Shown: positions 18,019 through 28,032, counted from the stretch's first letter. The stretch is DNA of 64,000 bases from Chryseobacterium sp. Tr-659 (GCF_011752975.1 NZ_VWWP01000008.1:62001-126000); one strand, 5' to 3'. Program-made: numbers and translations. The notes: generated from the letters alone by a model not told the origin.

Positions 18019-19512
18019 TTAGTTAGCCATCGCTGTGTAGATAAACTTCACCGAACTACTCACCATTTCGATTACCGGTTGTGGGAAAATACCTAGTAAG
18101 ATCACGAAAACCGCTAAACTTGCCAATACAGAAAATTCTACACCTGATAAATCTTTTGCTGTACTTAAAACTGCTTCATCTCCTTCTCCGAACATTGCTT
18201 TTCCGTAGAATCTCAATAAATATACAGCACAAAGAATTACCGTAAGACCAGCAATTACTGCTGCTGTTCCGTTAAAATCATATACAGATTTCAACAAAAT
18301 AAATTCTCCGATGAATCCATTGGTTAATGGAACTCCCATTGAACCTAATATAATGATCAGGAACAATACAGCAAACTTAGGCGCTACTTTCGCTAAACCG
18401 CCCATTTGTCTGATATCTCTTGATTTAAATCTCTTGTATAAAATATCACAACAGTAGAATAATCCTACTACATTGATACCGTGAGCAAAAGTTTGTACCA
18501 ATGCTCCTTCAGCTCCTTCCACATTGAAAGTTCCTCTTAAAGTAACTACTGCAGAAGCAAAGATCCCTGCTACCATCAATCCTACGTGAGAGAAAGATGA
18601 ATACGCAATGATTCTCTTCATATCCGTCTGGATGATCGCAATTAATGCTCCGTGAACAATTCCTACAATGGCCAGAATGATTACAATTTGTCCTGAAATT
18701 CCGGCAATCGGAAGCGGAGTGATTGGAAGTAAATAACGCATTACCCCATAAACCGCCATTTTAAGCATAATACCAGATAACAACATCGATCCTTGAGTAG
18801 GAGAGTAGGTATAGGTATCAGGCTGCCAGGTATGGAAAGGGAATACCGGTAATTTCACTGCAAAAGCAAAGAAGATGAACCAGAATACCACAGTCTGTTG
18901 TGTTTCGTTCAGTTGGGCATTATATAAATCTGTTAAAGCGAATGATGCAGAGTGGTTGTACACATAGATCAATCCGGCTAACATAAATAATGATCCAACG
19001 AATGTATATACGAAGAATTTCGTAGTGAACTCGAACCTTTTATTTTCCTGTCCCCAAAGTCCGGCAATGAACCAAATTGGAATCAAAGTTACTTCCCAGA
19101 AAATGTAGAATAATAATCCGTCCAAAGAAGTGAATACTCCTACAAGACCGAATTGCATTAACAGAATCAATCCGTAGAATGTATTTCTGTAGTTTACATT
19201 TTCGTTGAAAGAAGATAAAATAATGATTGGAGCCAGAATATTGGTCAATAATAAAAGAAGCATGCTCATTCCGTCTACTCCGAAATGAAGAGTACTTTTA
19301 ATAAATTGTGACCAAGGATAGGTGATTTCGTACTGAAGCTTACTATCTACTGTCGGTCCAAAGTTGAAATCCGAAAGCATATAGAATGTAAGAAGCATCT
19401 GTACCAGTGCAATTCCAAGCGCCAAATATTTGCTGGAACTATTCTTCCAGGCAAAAACTAATCCCGAACCTACTAGAGGTAATAGTAATAATGTTAATAA
19501 TAAACAAGACAT
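18019..19512 (-). CDS. nuoM: NADH-quinone oxidoreductase subunit M
   Basis: A 497-residue antiporter-like subunit of complex I. It holds HFGVDGMSMLLLLLTN, FYIFWEVTLIPIWFIAGLWG (membrane Glu for proton transfer), AFAVKLPVFPFHTWQPDTY with the central Lys, and RIIAYSSFSHVGLM. Length agrees with the family (about 500). Two bases separate its start from the nuoL stop. Confidence 0.98.
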   Translation of the reverse strand: MSCLLLTLLLLPLVGSGLVFAWKNSSSKYLALGIALVQMLLTFYMLSDFNFGPTVDSKLQYEITYPWSQFIKSTLHFGVDGMSMLLLLLTNILAPIIILSSFNENVNYRNTFYGLILLMQFGLVGVFTSLDGLLFYIFWEVTLIPIWFIAGLWGQENKRFEFTTKFFVYTFVGSLFMLAGLIYVYNHSASFALTDLYNAQLNETQQTVVFWFIFFAFAVKLPVFPFHTWQPDTYTYSPTQGSMLLSGIMLKMAVYGVMRYLLPITPLPIAGISGQIVIILAIVGIVHGALIAIIQTDMKRIIAYSSFSHVGLMVAGIFASAVVTLRGTFNVEGAEGALVQTFAHGINVVGLFYCCDILYKRFKSRDIRQMGGLAKVAPKFAVLFLIIILGSMGVPLTNGFIGEFILLKSVYDFNGTAAVIAGLTVILCAVYLLRFYGKAMFGEGDEAVLSTAKDLSGVEFSVLASLAVFVILLGIFPQPVIEMVSSSVKFIYTAMAN

Positions 19513-19514
19513 TA

Positions 19515-21428
19515 TTATTGTAATAAAAAGTTAACAATTAATATAATTCCCACAGCTAAAGACATGATAAGGATATATGTCTCTACATTTCCGTTCTGTA
19601 CACGCTTCATAGCTTTTCCGCTGTCTTCAGCACCATCACCTACAAAGTTTACAAAACGGTCTAAGATACCCTTATCAAACATTTTTCCTCCGCGTCCTAA
19701 TCCTTCAACAGTTTTTACAATCAATGCGTTGTAAAGTTCGTCAACGTATAATTTCTTAGCAGAAAGCTTTTCCCATCCGGTATAGTTTTCTTCTGCAACA
19801 GCCATTTTTTTCTTTTTCACGTAAGTGTTTCTAACGATGAACCATACAGAGAAGAACATCAGGATTGTTGCTGCTAATAAGATCATTTCAGTATTGAAAG
19901 GTACTCCTGAAAGAGTAGCTTCCATCTGGCTGTAGCTTTGTTCGGTAAGAACAGGCTTTAACCATTCCATCAGTTTAGCATAGTGGCCATGACCAATAAA
20001 GTGTGGCAGATTAATGAAACCTCCGATTACAGAAAGAATAGCCAACACGATCAATGGTAATGTCATATTAGACGGGCTTTCATGTAAGTGGTGTTTTTGT
20101 TCTTCAGTACCTCTGAATTCTCCGTGGAATGTCAAATAATACAGTCTGAACATATACGTTGCAGTCATTGCGGCTAATACAAATAAGATAACCCAATAAA
20201 CAGGGTTTTTAGCGAATGCTGCTACTAAAATTTCGTCTTTAGAGATCATCCCTGATAATAAAGGGAAACCTGAAATTGCTAATGTCCCGATAAGGAATGT
20301 AGCGTGGGTAAGAGGAATATATTTTTTAAGACCTCCCATGAAACGCATATCCTGTTCGTTGCTCATCGCATGGATTACAGAACCTGCTCCTAAGAATAAC
20401 AATGCCTTAAAGAATGCATGTGTCATTACGTGGAACATAGCTGTTGTATAGGCTCCAAGACCTAAAGCGATGAACATAAATCCAAGCTGTGAAACAGTAG
20501 AGTATGCCAATACTTTTTTAATGTCATTCTGACGAAGTGCATAGAATCCTGCTAATGCTGCCGTTAAGAATCCGATGAATAAAATTCCTCCTTGTACCGT
20601 TGGTGCTAAAGTAAATAAGAAGTTGGATCTTACTACCAAATAGATACCTGCAGTTACCATCGTTGCCGCGTGAATTAACGCAGATACAGGAGTTGGCCCA
20701 GCCATCGCGTCTGGTAACCAAGTATATAATGGAACCTGAGCAGATTTACCGGTAGCACCGATGAATAAACTCGCTGTGATAAAGATGATCACTGTTCCGT
20801 CTAATTCAAATTTTGAAGCGTTTTCTGCTACAGAAAGATAATCTACAGCATTGGTTTGAGAAGCAATCATAAAGATCCCAATCAATAACGCAAGGTCACC
20901 AATTCTGTTCATGATGAAAGCTTTTCTTGCTGCTTTACCGTATTCTTCGTTGGTATACCAGAATCCGATCAACAGGTAAGAACAAAGACCTACACCTTCC
21001 CATCCGATGAACAGGATAAGGTAGTTGCTTCCCATTACTAAAAGTAACATGGAGAAAATGAAAAGGTTCAGATAAGTAAAGAACTTATAAAATCCTTTGT
21101 CATGACTCATATATCCGATAGAGTATAAGTGGATCAGTGAACCGATACCCGTGATGATCATTACCATCATTAAAGAAAGCTGATCAATCTGGAATCCAAA
21201 ATTGATTTGAACTCCATTTACTCTAAACCATTCAAAAGCTTTTACGATTACAGGCTGGCTTTCAGAATTGAAATTCATGAAAAGACTTACAGCGATACAG
21301 AATGATCCGAAAACCATTGCTGTTGCCAAAGATCCAACCAATATTTTTGGAAGATTTTTTCCGAATAAACCGTTAATAAGAAACCCTAAAAGTGGTAAAA
21401 GTACTATTGCATATACTAGATTCTCCAT
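19515..21428 (-). CDS. nuoL: NADH-quinone oxidoreductase subunit L
   Basis: A 637-residue distal proton-pumping subunit of complex I. Visible signatures are FIGWEGVGLCSYLLIGFWYT, GATGKSAQVPLYTWLPDAMA with the helix-7 Lys, PTPVSALIHAATMVTAGIYL and VLAYSTVSQLGFMFIALG. The C-terminal region (about 530-637) corresponds to the lateral helix and final membrane anchor. It lies 2 bases from nuoK and nuoM. Confidence 0.98.
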   Translation of the reverse strand: MENLVYAIVLLPLLGFLINGLFGKNLPKILVGSLATAMVFGSFCIAVSLFMNFNSESQPVIVKAFEWFRVNGVQINFGFQIDQLSLMMVMIITGIGSLIHLYSIGYMSHDKGFYKFFTYLNLFIFSMLLLVMGSNYLILFIGWEGVGLCSYLLIGFWYTNEEYGKAARKAFIMNRIGDLALLIGIFMIASQTNAVDYLSVAENASKFELDGTVIIFITASLFIGATGKSAQVPLYTWLPDAMAGPTPVSALIHAATMVTAGIYLVVRSNFLFTLAPTVQGGILFIGFLTAALAGFYALRQNDIKKVLAYSTVSQLGFMFIALGLGAYTTAMFHVMTHAFFKALLFLGAGSVIHAMSNEQDMRFMGGLKKYIPLTHATFLIGTLAISGFPLLSGMISKDEILVAAFAKNPVYWVILFVLAAMTATYMFRLYYLTFHGEFRGTEEQKHHLHESPSNMTLPLIVLAILSVIGGFINLPHFIGHGHYAKLMEWLKPVLTEQSYSQMEATLSGVPFNTEMILLAATILMFFSVWFIVRNTYVKKKKMAVAEENYTGWEKLSAKKLYVDELYNALIVKTVEGLGRGGKMFDKGILDRFVNFVGDGAEDSGKAMKRVQNGNVETYILIMSLAVGIILIVNFLLQ

Positions 21429-21430
21429 TC

Positions 21431-21760
21431 TTATCCTCTTAATTTATTAAATATACTTACATCCACAGAACGGGTGTTTCTATATAGCATGGCAATAATT
21501 GCCAGACCTACCGCTACTTCAGCAGCAGCTACCACCATAATGAAGAAAACTAAAAGCTGTCCGTCGCCGTTGCCTTTATACGCTGAAAAAGCTGCCAATA
21601 AAAGGTTTACAGAATTCAGCATAAGCTCTACACAGCCCAGAATCACAATAGCATTTTTTCTAAGCAATACTCCCATTACTCCCAAACAGAATAGTACTGA
21701 TGAAAGAATGATGAAGTAGTCCAAAGGGATGCTTTGTATAAATGTATTTACTTCTCCCAT
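21431..21760 (-). CDS. nuoK: NADH-quinone oxidoreductase subunit K
   Basis: A 109-residue three-helix membrane subunit. The two conserved membrane glutamates of the proton path are visible in ILGCVELMLNSVNLLL and MVVAAAEVAVGLAIIAMLYR. It is 4 bases from nuoJ and 2 bases from nuoL. Confidence 0.97.
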   Translation of the reverse strand: MGEVNTFIQSIPLDYFIILSSVLFCLGVMGVLLRKNAIVILGCVELMLNSVNLLLAAFSAYKGNGDGQLLVFFIMVVAAAEVAVGLAIIAMLYRNTRSVDVSIFNKLRG

Positions 21761-21764
21761 AATT

Positions 21765-22262
21765 TTATAAATCTTTTTTACCGATTAATACCGCGCCTAC
21801 AATACCTGCCAGAATTAGGATGGAAGCAAGCTCAAACGGTAAAACATATTCATTAAACAAAAGTCTACCCAGATTTTTCGTAAGACCTACCCCTCTGTCT
21901 ACATTATCAAGAACAATGTGGTTTTCTCTCACTCCTCTGAAAACGCCTAATACTCCTACTAAAAGAATACCTGCAGTAAAAACTCCAACAAATTTTAAAG
22001 TATTGCTCTTCTTACTTTCGTCTTCTTTATTAAGGTTAAGCATCATTAAGATGTAAAGGAAAAGTACCATAATGGCACCTGCGTACACTATAATCTGGAT
22101 GATTGCCAGGAACTGTGCATTCAAAAGGATGTACATTCCTGCAATTGAAAACATCGTAACAATTAATGACAAAATAGCATATAGAGGATTCTTTGCAAAT
22201 ACAAAATAAACTGCACTTGCCACTGCTAAAAACGCCACCAAGAAAAATAAAAACTGATCCAT
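21765..22262 (-). CDS. nuoJ: NADH-quinone oxidoreductase subunit J
   Basis: A 165-residue membrane subunit with five predicted helices. LAIIQIIVYAGAIMVLFLYI holds the conserved pi-bulge Tyr-Ala-Gly segment, and the end ILAGIVGAVLIGKKDL is typical. Its ATG overlaps the nuoI stop by one base (TAATG), indicating coupled translation. Confidence 0.97.
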   Translation of the reverse strand: MDQFLFFLVAFLAVASAVYFVFAKNPLYAILSLIVTMFSIAGMYILLNAQFLAIIQIIVYAGAIMVLFLYILMMLNLNKEDESKKSNTLKFVGVFTAGILLVGVLGVFRGVRENHIVLDNVDRGVGLTKNLGRLLFNEYVLPFELASILILAGIVGAVLIGKKDL

Positions 22263-22819
22263 TATTTTACCGCATTTTTTTGTTTCTCGGATTGTCTTGT
22301 CGTGATATCAATCCTTTCATTTATTTTTTCAACTAATTTATCTTTTCCATAGATGAAAGAACCTCTGTTGGTTTCTACGTCCACCAGTCTGTCGGTAAGG
22401 TAGATTGCAGATTTAGGACAAGCTTCTTCACACATTCCGCAGAAAATACATCTCAGCATATTGATTTCATATACTGAAGCATACTTTTCTTCTCTGTAAA
22501 GGCCTTTTTCCTCTTTAGTTCTTTCAGCAGCAGTCATCGTAATGGCTTCTGCAGGACAAGCTACCGCACAAAGTCCGCAAGCTGTGCATCTTTCTCTGCC
22601 TTCTTCGTCTCTTTTCAAAACGTGCTGGCCTCTCCAGATGGTAGTTCTTGGCTTCTGTACTTCCGGATACGAATATACTGCGGGAGCACCCTTTATCACG
22701 GTTCTTACAGCATGCTTAAATGTAATCCCCATCCCTGTAAAGATTGCAGGCAGGTAGATTTTTTCAGCAAGGGTCATTTCTTTATTGGAAACAACTTTTG
22801 ATCTGTTAGTTAATTTCAT
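22262..22819 (-). CDS. nuoI: NADH-quinone oxidoreductase subunit I (two [4Fe-4S] clusters)
   Basis: A 185-residue ferredoxin-type subunit with the two cluster-binding motifs CTACGLCAVACPAEAI (about residues 80-95) and CIFCGMCEEACPKSAI (about 125-140). It carries clusters N6a/N6b to the quinone site. The end, rich in Lys and Arg, is soluble. It is translationally coupled to nuoJ. A 152-base AT-rich spacer precedes it on the nuoH side. Confidence 0.98.
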   Translation of the reverse strand: MKLTNRSKVVSNKEMTLAEKIYLPAIFTGMGITFKHAVRTVIKGAPAVYSYPEVQKPRTTIWRGQHVLKRDEEGRERCTACGLCAVACPAEAITMTAAERTKEEKGLYREEKYASVYEINMLRCIFCGMCEEACPKSAIYLTDRLVDVETNRGSFIYGKDKLVEKINERIDITTRQSEKQKNAVK

Positions 22820-22971
22820 TTAATTATAGATATTAGATGTTAGACACCAGATTTTAGACTAATCTTGTCTGCTATCTTAATTATTTAATATTGATGATTG
22901 AATATGATAGGCTAAAGATAAAACTTTGATTTCATTATCAAATTTTCAAATCAGCTCATTTTCAAATTTTC

Positions 22972-24036
22972 TTAGTTCGCAAACGCTAAAATTACAGCTC
23001 CTGTAATTAATAGGTTTACCAATGCCATCGGGATTAATGTTTTCCATCCTAAGTGCATTAACTGATCATATCTGAATCTTGGAAGTGTCCATCTGATCCA
23101 CATAAAGATCAAAATTCCGATTACGGTTTTCGTTAAGAATGCTACGATACTTAAGATTCCTGCAGTGTTTTCTCCCCAGTTCTGAGTTACCCACTCAATT
23201 CCAGGATAGTTGTAACCTCCGAAGAAAAGAACTACCATGAAAGCGTTGGAAATAAACATGTTCACGTATTCACCGAACATATATAAACCTAACTTCATGG
23301 AAGAGTATTCTGTAGAGTATCCTGTTACCAATTCAGATTCACACTCAGGTAAATCGAACGGGTGTCTGTTGGTTTCTGCTAAAGCGGCTACAAAGAATAC
23401 AAGGAAAGCAACCGGCTGATAGAAAATATTCCAGTTCATCCCGGAAACCCAAGGAATAACGCCCCATAATTTCCCAGTAGTTTGGCTTTCAGTGATTACT
23501 TTTAAGTCTAAACTTCCGGACATCATAATGATAGAAAGAAGTGCTAATCCCATTGCCAATTCATAAGAAATCATCTGAGAAGAAGCACGGATAGCACCTA
23601 GTAATGAATATTTGTTGTTCGAAGCCCAACCTCCGATCATGATTCCGTAAACCCCGATGGAAGCCATTCCGATGATGAAAAGTACACCAACGTCAATATT
23701 AGCAACCTGAAGATCAAAAGAAGTACCTGCAATATTTAAACTTTTACCCCAAGGAATAACGGCTCCTGTGATCAATGAAATAAACATTACTAAAGCCGGT
23801 CCCAATACGAAAAGGAATTTTTCAGCATTGGCAGGTGTAAAGTCTTCCTTGAAGAAGAATTTTCCACCGTCAGCAAGAGGTTGCAGTAATCCGAAAGGCC
23901 CGGCTCTGTTCGGACCAATTCTATCCTGCATGATAGAGGCAACTTTTCTTTCTGCCCAGGTAGAGTAGGCTGCAATCGTAAGTGATAGCAGGAAAAGTGC
24001 TAATACAAGTATAAGTTTAAATGTAAGTAAATCCAT
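22972..24036 (-). CDS. nuoH: NADH-quinone oxidoreductase subunit H
   Basis: A 354-residue membrane subunit that forms the quinone cavity. Signatures include WAERKVASIMQDRIGPNRAG near the N-terminus, AALAETNRHPFDLPECESEL (acidic quinone-site loop) and ELVTGYSTEYSSMKLGLYM. About eight membrane helices are seen, as expected. It is followed by the NuoI gene after a low-complexity spacer. Confidence 0.98.
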   Translation of the reverse strand: MDLLTFKLILVLALFLLSLTIAAYSTWAERKVASIMQDRIGPNRAGPFGLLQPLADGGKFFFKEDFTPANAEKFLFVLGPALVMFISLITGAVIPWGKSLNIAGTSFDLQVANIDVGVLFIIGMASIGVYGIMIGGWASNNKYSLLGAIRASSQMISYELAMGLALLSIIMMSGSLDLKVITESQTTGKLWGVIPWVSGMNWNIFYQPVAFLVFFVAALAETNRHPFDLPECESELVTGYSTEYSSMKLGLYMFGEYVNMFISNAFMVVLFFGGYNYPGIEWVTQNWGENTAGILSIVAFLTKTVIGILIFMWIRWTLPRFRYDQLMHLGWKTLIPMALVNLLITGAVILAFAN

Positions 24037-24055
24037 TTTTGTTTTAAAGATTTTT

Positions 24056-24115
24056 AGATGTGAGATGTCAGATACTAGATATGAGATTAAGTCTGATGTC
24101 CTGTGTCTGAAATCT
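24056..24115. repeat. Low-complexity intergenic repeat (AGATGTCAGAT words)
   Basis: The nuoG-nuoH spacer reads AGATGTGAGATGTCAGATAC and CTGATGTCCTGTGTCTGAAA, a mosaic of GAGAT/CAGAT/CTGA words. It is non-coding. Confidence 0.6.
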
Positions 24116-24132
24116 AATTGTCTTTATTAAAA

Positions 24133-25131
24133 TTATTTTTCGTCTTTTTCACTGATTTCCTTAGCGTCAGGATTATCAATCATGATCAATTCGTCTTTTG
24201 GCTTCTGGTAATGATTCAATGAAATTACAGAATGTCTGTCGATATGTCTAGGACCTTCGATATTCCAGTCTGATAAAGCTTTCCTTTCGAAACGACATGT
24301 ATCGCAGATAAATTCTTCAACTTCTCCCCACTGATCTTTTCTTGCAGTAACTCTTACAATTTCGTCACCTTTCATCCAAACTACAGCTTTTCCTGAGCAT
24401 TTATCACATTTACAAGAAGCATTCATCGGTTTTGTAAACCATACTCTGCTTGCAAAACGTGAAGTTCTGTCCGTTAATGCTCCTACAGGACAAACGTCGA
24501 TCACGTTTCCGATGAAGTCATTATCTAAAGCTTTATTTAAATACGTTGAAATTTCAGCGTGATCTCCTCTGAAAAGGATACCGTGTTCTCTTGTTTCTGT
24601 AAGCTGGTTTGCTGTTAATACACATCTTGCACAAAGAATACAACGGTTCATGTTCAGTTTGATGTTCGGTCCAAGATCATCCGCTTCGTAAGTATTTCTT
24701 TCGAATTCTGTTCTTGTTTCAAGGTTTCCGTGCTCGTAGCCAAGATCCTGAAGATGACATTCACCAGCCTGGTCACAAACAGGACAGTCCAGCGGGTGGT
24801 TTACCAATAAGAATTCAGTAACCGCTTTTCTTCCTTCCTGAGCTTTCTCAGAAGTAAGGTTTTTTACTTCCATCCCGTCCATTACATTAGTTCTGCAGCT
24901 TGCTACTAATTTGGGCATAGGACGCGGATCTGCTTCAGATCCCTTAGAAACTTCCACAAGACATGTTCTACATCTTCCTCCACTGGTTTCTAATTTGCTG
25001 TAGTAACACATTGCAGGAGGTACAGATTTACCGCCGATTTGTCTTGCTGCTTCCAGAATAGAAGTACCAGGCAAAACTTCAGTAGTCTGTCCGTCTATAG
25101 TTATTTTGAATTTTTTAACTTCTTCGCTCAT
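24133..25131 (-). CDS. nuoG: NADH-quinone oxidoreductase subunit G, short form
   Basis: A 332-residue iron-sulfur subunit. The N-terminal 2Fe-2S ferredoxin domain has CYYSKLETSGGRCRTCLVEV (N1b). CPVCDQAGECHLQDLGY is the His/Cys motif of N5, and CILCARCVLTANQL ... VIDVCPVGAL binds a 4Fe-4S cluster (N4). A further four-cysteine segment CKCDKCSGK ... CDTC follows. The molybdopterin-oxidoreductase-like domain that makes E. coli NuoG about 900 residues is absent. The stop is preceded by an ordinary acidic tail, so this looks like the genuine short Bacteroidetes form rather than a truncation. Confidence 0.93.
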   Translation of the reverse strand: MSEEVKKFKITIDGQTTEVLPGTSILEAARQIGGKSVPPAMCYYSKLETSGGRCRTCLVEVSKGSEADPRPMPKLVASCRTNVMDGMEVKNLTSEKAQEGRKAVTEFLLVNHPLDCPVCDQAGECHLQDLGYEHGNLETRTEFERNTYEADDLGPNIKLNMNRCILCARCVLTANQLTETREHGILFRGDHAEISTYLNKALDNDFIGNVIDVCPVGALTDRTSRFASRVWFTKPMNASCKCDKCSGKAVVWMKGDEIVRVTARKDQWGEVEEFICDTCRFERKALSDWNIEGPRHIDRHSVISLNHYQKPKDELIMIDNPDAKEISEKDEK

Positions 25132-25172
25132 ATCGTATGCTTTAAGCTTTATGCGTTAAGCAATAGGCTTTG

Positions 25173-26048
25173 TTATTTATATTTTTTCGTATTAAAAGTA
25201 TACCCGATTCCTGCAAGGACTTGTCCGAAAACAAAATCCTGTTGTGCCTTGTCAGGTTTATTATTTAATGTGGTTTTAATATCCCACATGTTGATATAAC
25301 CGGCTTTTCCTTCCAATCTTACCATCACGTGATCCCATAAAACAAGGTTAAGTGTGGCTCTTACGTCAGTACCAAGACCTGCTACATGAAAACGGTCACT
25401 TCTTTCATTACCAAAAAGCTTTACATTACTTTTCGGGAACATGAATCCGATTCCGGCTCCATAAGACCAAACCAAGTCAACATTTTTTTTGTTGATAATG
25501 CTTTGGTATCTTTCAAGACCTAAGTTTTCATAATTAAGTCCGTCTGTATGTTCAAAAGTAAGGAACTTCTCATCTGCCAGATTTACCTGTCCGTTCTGCA
25601 CCATGGCGGCATATTCAGGATCTGAAATATGACCTTTGAAATCAACCGTCTGGTTTTGATTCATCACATATTTCATGTGGTCTATTCCCAAAACAAGCGC
25701 TAAATTATCTTTAATAAAGTAACCTGCTCTGAAGTTGTACTGAACCACTGTAAACCATGCCGGATTGATATAAACAATACCAAATTTCGTAGGTCTGTCC
25801 TGTGCAGATACATTATTCAGCTGAAAATCATAACCGTTTCCTGTGAAACGAATATCTGAATTACTGAACGCTGCTCTGTTCCATCCAAAGAAAACGAACA
25901 TTTGGCCTTTTTTGCTTAAAGGTTCAGGTTTCTTTCTTGAAACCAATGCTCCTTTATCTGAACTTCTATCTATTAAAGTATCCTTTTCTTTATTTTGTCC
26001 GAAAACAAAACTCGACATCATTAAGCCGACAACCAACAATTTTTTCAT
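25173..26048 (-). CDS. Outer-membrane beta-barrel-type protein inside the nuo operon
   Basis: A 291-residue protein with a signal peptide (MKKLLVVGLMMSSFVFGQ). Its alternating aromatic strands (WFTVVQYNFRAGYFIKDNLA, VDLVWSYGAGIGFMFP, VMVRLEGKAGYINMWDIKT, FVFGQVLAGIGYTFN) suggest an outer-membrane barrel. It sits between nuoF (5-base gap) and nuoG (41-base gap) on the same strand and must be co-transcribed with complex I. No known complex I subunit resembles it and its function is unknown. Confidence 0.8.
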   Translation of the reverse strand: MKKLLVVGLMMSSFVFGQNKEKDTLIDRSSDKGALVSRKKPEPLSKKGQMFVFFGWNRAAFSNSDIRFTGNGYDFQLNNVSAQDRPTKFGIVYINPAWFTVVQYNFRAGYFIKDNLALVLGIDHMKYVMNQNQTVDFKGHISDPEYAAMVQNGQVNLADEKFLTFEHTDGLNYENLGLERYQSIINKKNVDLVWSYGAGIGFMFPKSNVKLFGNERSDRFHVAGLGTDVRATLNLVLWDHVMVRLEGKAGYINMWDIKTTLNNKPDKAQQDFVFGQVLAGIGYTFNTKKYK

Positions 26049-26053
26049 TTCAC

Positions 26054-27412
26054 CTATGCGTTCTTTTCAACAGCCGGGATAGGATCTGCATAATGTGCCA
26101 ATCCATAATTTTGTGTCTGAGACAATTCTGGGTTTTTCACGTGCCACTCAAATTCATCTCTGAAGTGACGGATTGCTGCTGCAACCGGCCAAGCTGCTGC
26201 ATCACCCAACGGACAAATCGTGTTTCCTTCGATTTTTCTCTGGATATCCCAAAGTAGATCGATATCTTCCATTTTTCCTTCTCCTTTCTCGATTTTTTTC
26301 AAAATCTTGTACATCCATCCCGTTCCTTCACGGCAAGGAGTACATTGTCCGCAACTTTCGTGATTGTAGAATCTTGCCAACGTCATCGTGTGGTCTACAA
26401 TACACTGATCTTCATCCAAAACGATGAAACCTCCTGAACCCATCATTGTTCCGGTAGCAAAACCACCATCTGCCAATGATTCATAATTCATATATCTTGG
26501 CTCTCCGTTCACGGTTCTTAACAATAAATTTGCCGGAACAATCGGAACAGAACTTCCTCCAGGAATACAAGCCTTTAATTTTTTACCATCTTTAATACCT
26601 CCGCAATATTCATCAGAATAAATGAATTCTTCTACGGTGATTGTCATATCGATTTCGTATACACCTGGTTTATTGATATTTCCACAAGCAGAAATCAATT
26701 TTGTACCTGTAGATCTTCCAACTCCGATTTTAGCGTATTCAGCACCTGTAATATCAATGATCGGAACTATTGCAGCAATAGATTCAACGTTATTTACCAC
26801 CGTTGGTCTCTCCCAAAGACCTTTTACAGCCGGGAATGGCGGTTTTAATCTTGGGTTACCTCTTTTTCCTTCAAGGGATTCAAGCAATGCTGTTTCTTCA
26901 CCGCAGATATATGCTCCACCACCTCGTTGAACATAAATTTCACAATCGAAACCTGTTCCCAGGATATTTTTACCTAAAAATCCTGCTGCTTTGGCTTCTT
27001 CAATAGCTTCTTCCAGAATATCAGGAATCCATGAATATTCTCCACGGATGTAGATATAAGAAGTATTGGAACCTAAACAGTAAGATGAAATTAGCATTCC
27101 TTCAATCAATAAGTGAGGAAGGAACTCCATCAGATATCTGTCCTTGAATGTTCCAGGCTCAGATTCATCCGCATTCACAACAAGGTGTCTTGGCACTCCT
27201 TCAGGCTTTGCCAGAAAGCTCCATTTCATTCCTGTTGGGAATCCGGCTCCACCACGACCTCTTAATCCTGAAGCTTTTACTTCTTCAAGAATTTCGTCAG
27301 GAGTCATCTTCAAGGCTTTTTCAGCTGCTGTGTAACCTCCCTGTTTACGGTAGGTTTCAAAGTAGCGAATACCTTCTACATGTGCGTCTTTAAGTAAAAG
27401 TTTTTTACTCAT
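26054..27412 (-). CDS. nuoF: NADH-quinone oxidoreductase subunit F (NADH- and FMN-binding)
   Basis: A 452-residue flavoprotein subunit that oxidises NADH. It holds SGLRGRGGAGFPTGMKWSF and GAYICGEETALLESLEGKRG (FMN/NADH site). The N3 4Fe-4S motif ESCGQCTPCREGTGWM is followed by the distal Cys in NTICPLGDAAAWP. Length is typical. The gene is 110 bases after nuoE and 5 bases before the barrel-protein gene. Confidence 0.98.
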   Translation of the reverse strand: MSKKLLLKDAHVEGIRYFETYRKQGGYTAAEKALKMTPDEILEEVKASGLRGRGGAGFPTGMKWSFLAKPEGVPRHLVVNADESEPGTFKDRYLMEFLPHLLIEGMLISSYCLGSNTSYIYIRGEYSWIPDILEEAIEEAKAAGFLGKNILGTGFDCEIYVQRGGGAYICGEETALLESLEGKRGNPRLKPPFPAVKGLWERPTVVNNVESIAAIVPIIDITGAEYAKIGVGRSTGTKLISACGNINKPGVYEIDMTITVEEFIYSDEYCGGIKDGKKLKACIPGGSSVPIVPANLLLRTVNGEPRYMNYESLADGGFATGTMMGSGGFIVLDEDQCIVDHTMTLARFYNHESCGQCTPCREGTGWMYKILKKIEKGEGKMEDIDLLWDIQRKIEGNTICPLGDAAAWPVAAAIRHFRDEFEWHVKNPELSQTQNYGLAHYADPIPAVEKNA

Positions 27413-27522
27413 TGTTTATTATGCTTTTCGCTATCGGCTTTTGGCTTTTAGCTTTTTATAATTATTAAAAAAATTAACCGAGTTTAAATCCGACAATCAA
27501 GATTACGGATTCAAAATCTTTA

Positions 27523-28032
27523 TTAGTCTAAAGCCACTTGTCCCTGTCTGCAAAGCTCAAGGATTTCGTCCACTTTTTCTATTGTTAAATTTTCGTGAAA
27601 GAATTTTCCTAACTGCATCATAGGTGCGTATCCGCAAGCTCCAAGGCATTCAGCCGGCTTTAGAGTAAACATACCGTCTTCCGTAGTTTGTCCGTCTTTA
27701 ATGTTCAGTTTGGTTCTGATATGATCAAGGATTTTCTCGCTGCCACAAACCATACAAGGCCCTGTTCTGCAAACTTCCAAAACATATTTACCCACCGGTT
27801 TCATATTGAACATGGTATAGAAAGTAGCCACTTCATATACTTCAATCGGTTGGATACTTAATAGTCCGGCAACGTAATCCATCACAGGAACATCTAACCA
27901 TCCTCCGAATTCTTTCTGTGCCAGGTGAAGTACAGGAAGAAGGGCAGATTTCTGTCTTCCTTCAGGATATCTTGCGATAATTTTGTGTACCTGTGCTAAA
28001 CTTTCCGGTTTAAAAGCTATTGTTTCGCTCAT
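27523..28032 (-). CDS. nuoE: NADH-quinone oxidoreductase subunit E
   Basis: A 169-residue thioredoxin-like subunit carrying the N1a 2Fe-2S cluster. Ligands are visible in CRTGPCMVCGS (two Cys) and in PAECLGACGYAPMM (two Cys). It is paired with NuoF in the NADH dehydrogenase module. It is flanked by spacers of 105-110 bases containing low-complexity repeat words. Confidence 0.97.
   Translation of the reverse strand: MSETIAFKPESLAQVHKIIARYPEGRQKSALLPVLHLAQKEFGGWLDVPVMDYVAGLLSIQPIEVYEVATFYTMFNMKPVGKYVLEVCRTGPCMVCGSEKILDHIRTKLNIKDGQTTEDGMFTLKPAECLGACGYAPMMQLGKFFHENLTIEKVDEILELCRQGQVALD

Noticed and set aside
24133-25131. NuoG as a truncated pseudogene
   Set aside because: All iron-sulfur motifs are intact and the short form without the molybdopterin-like domain is known in Bacteroidetes.
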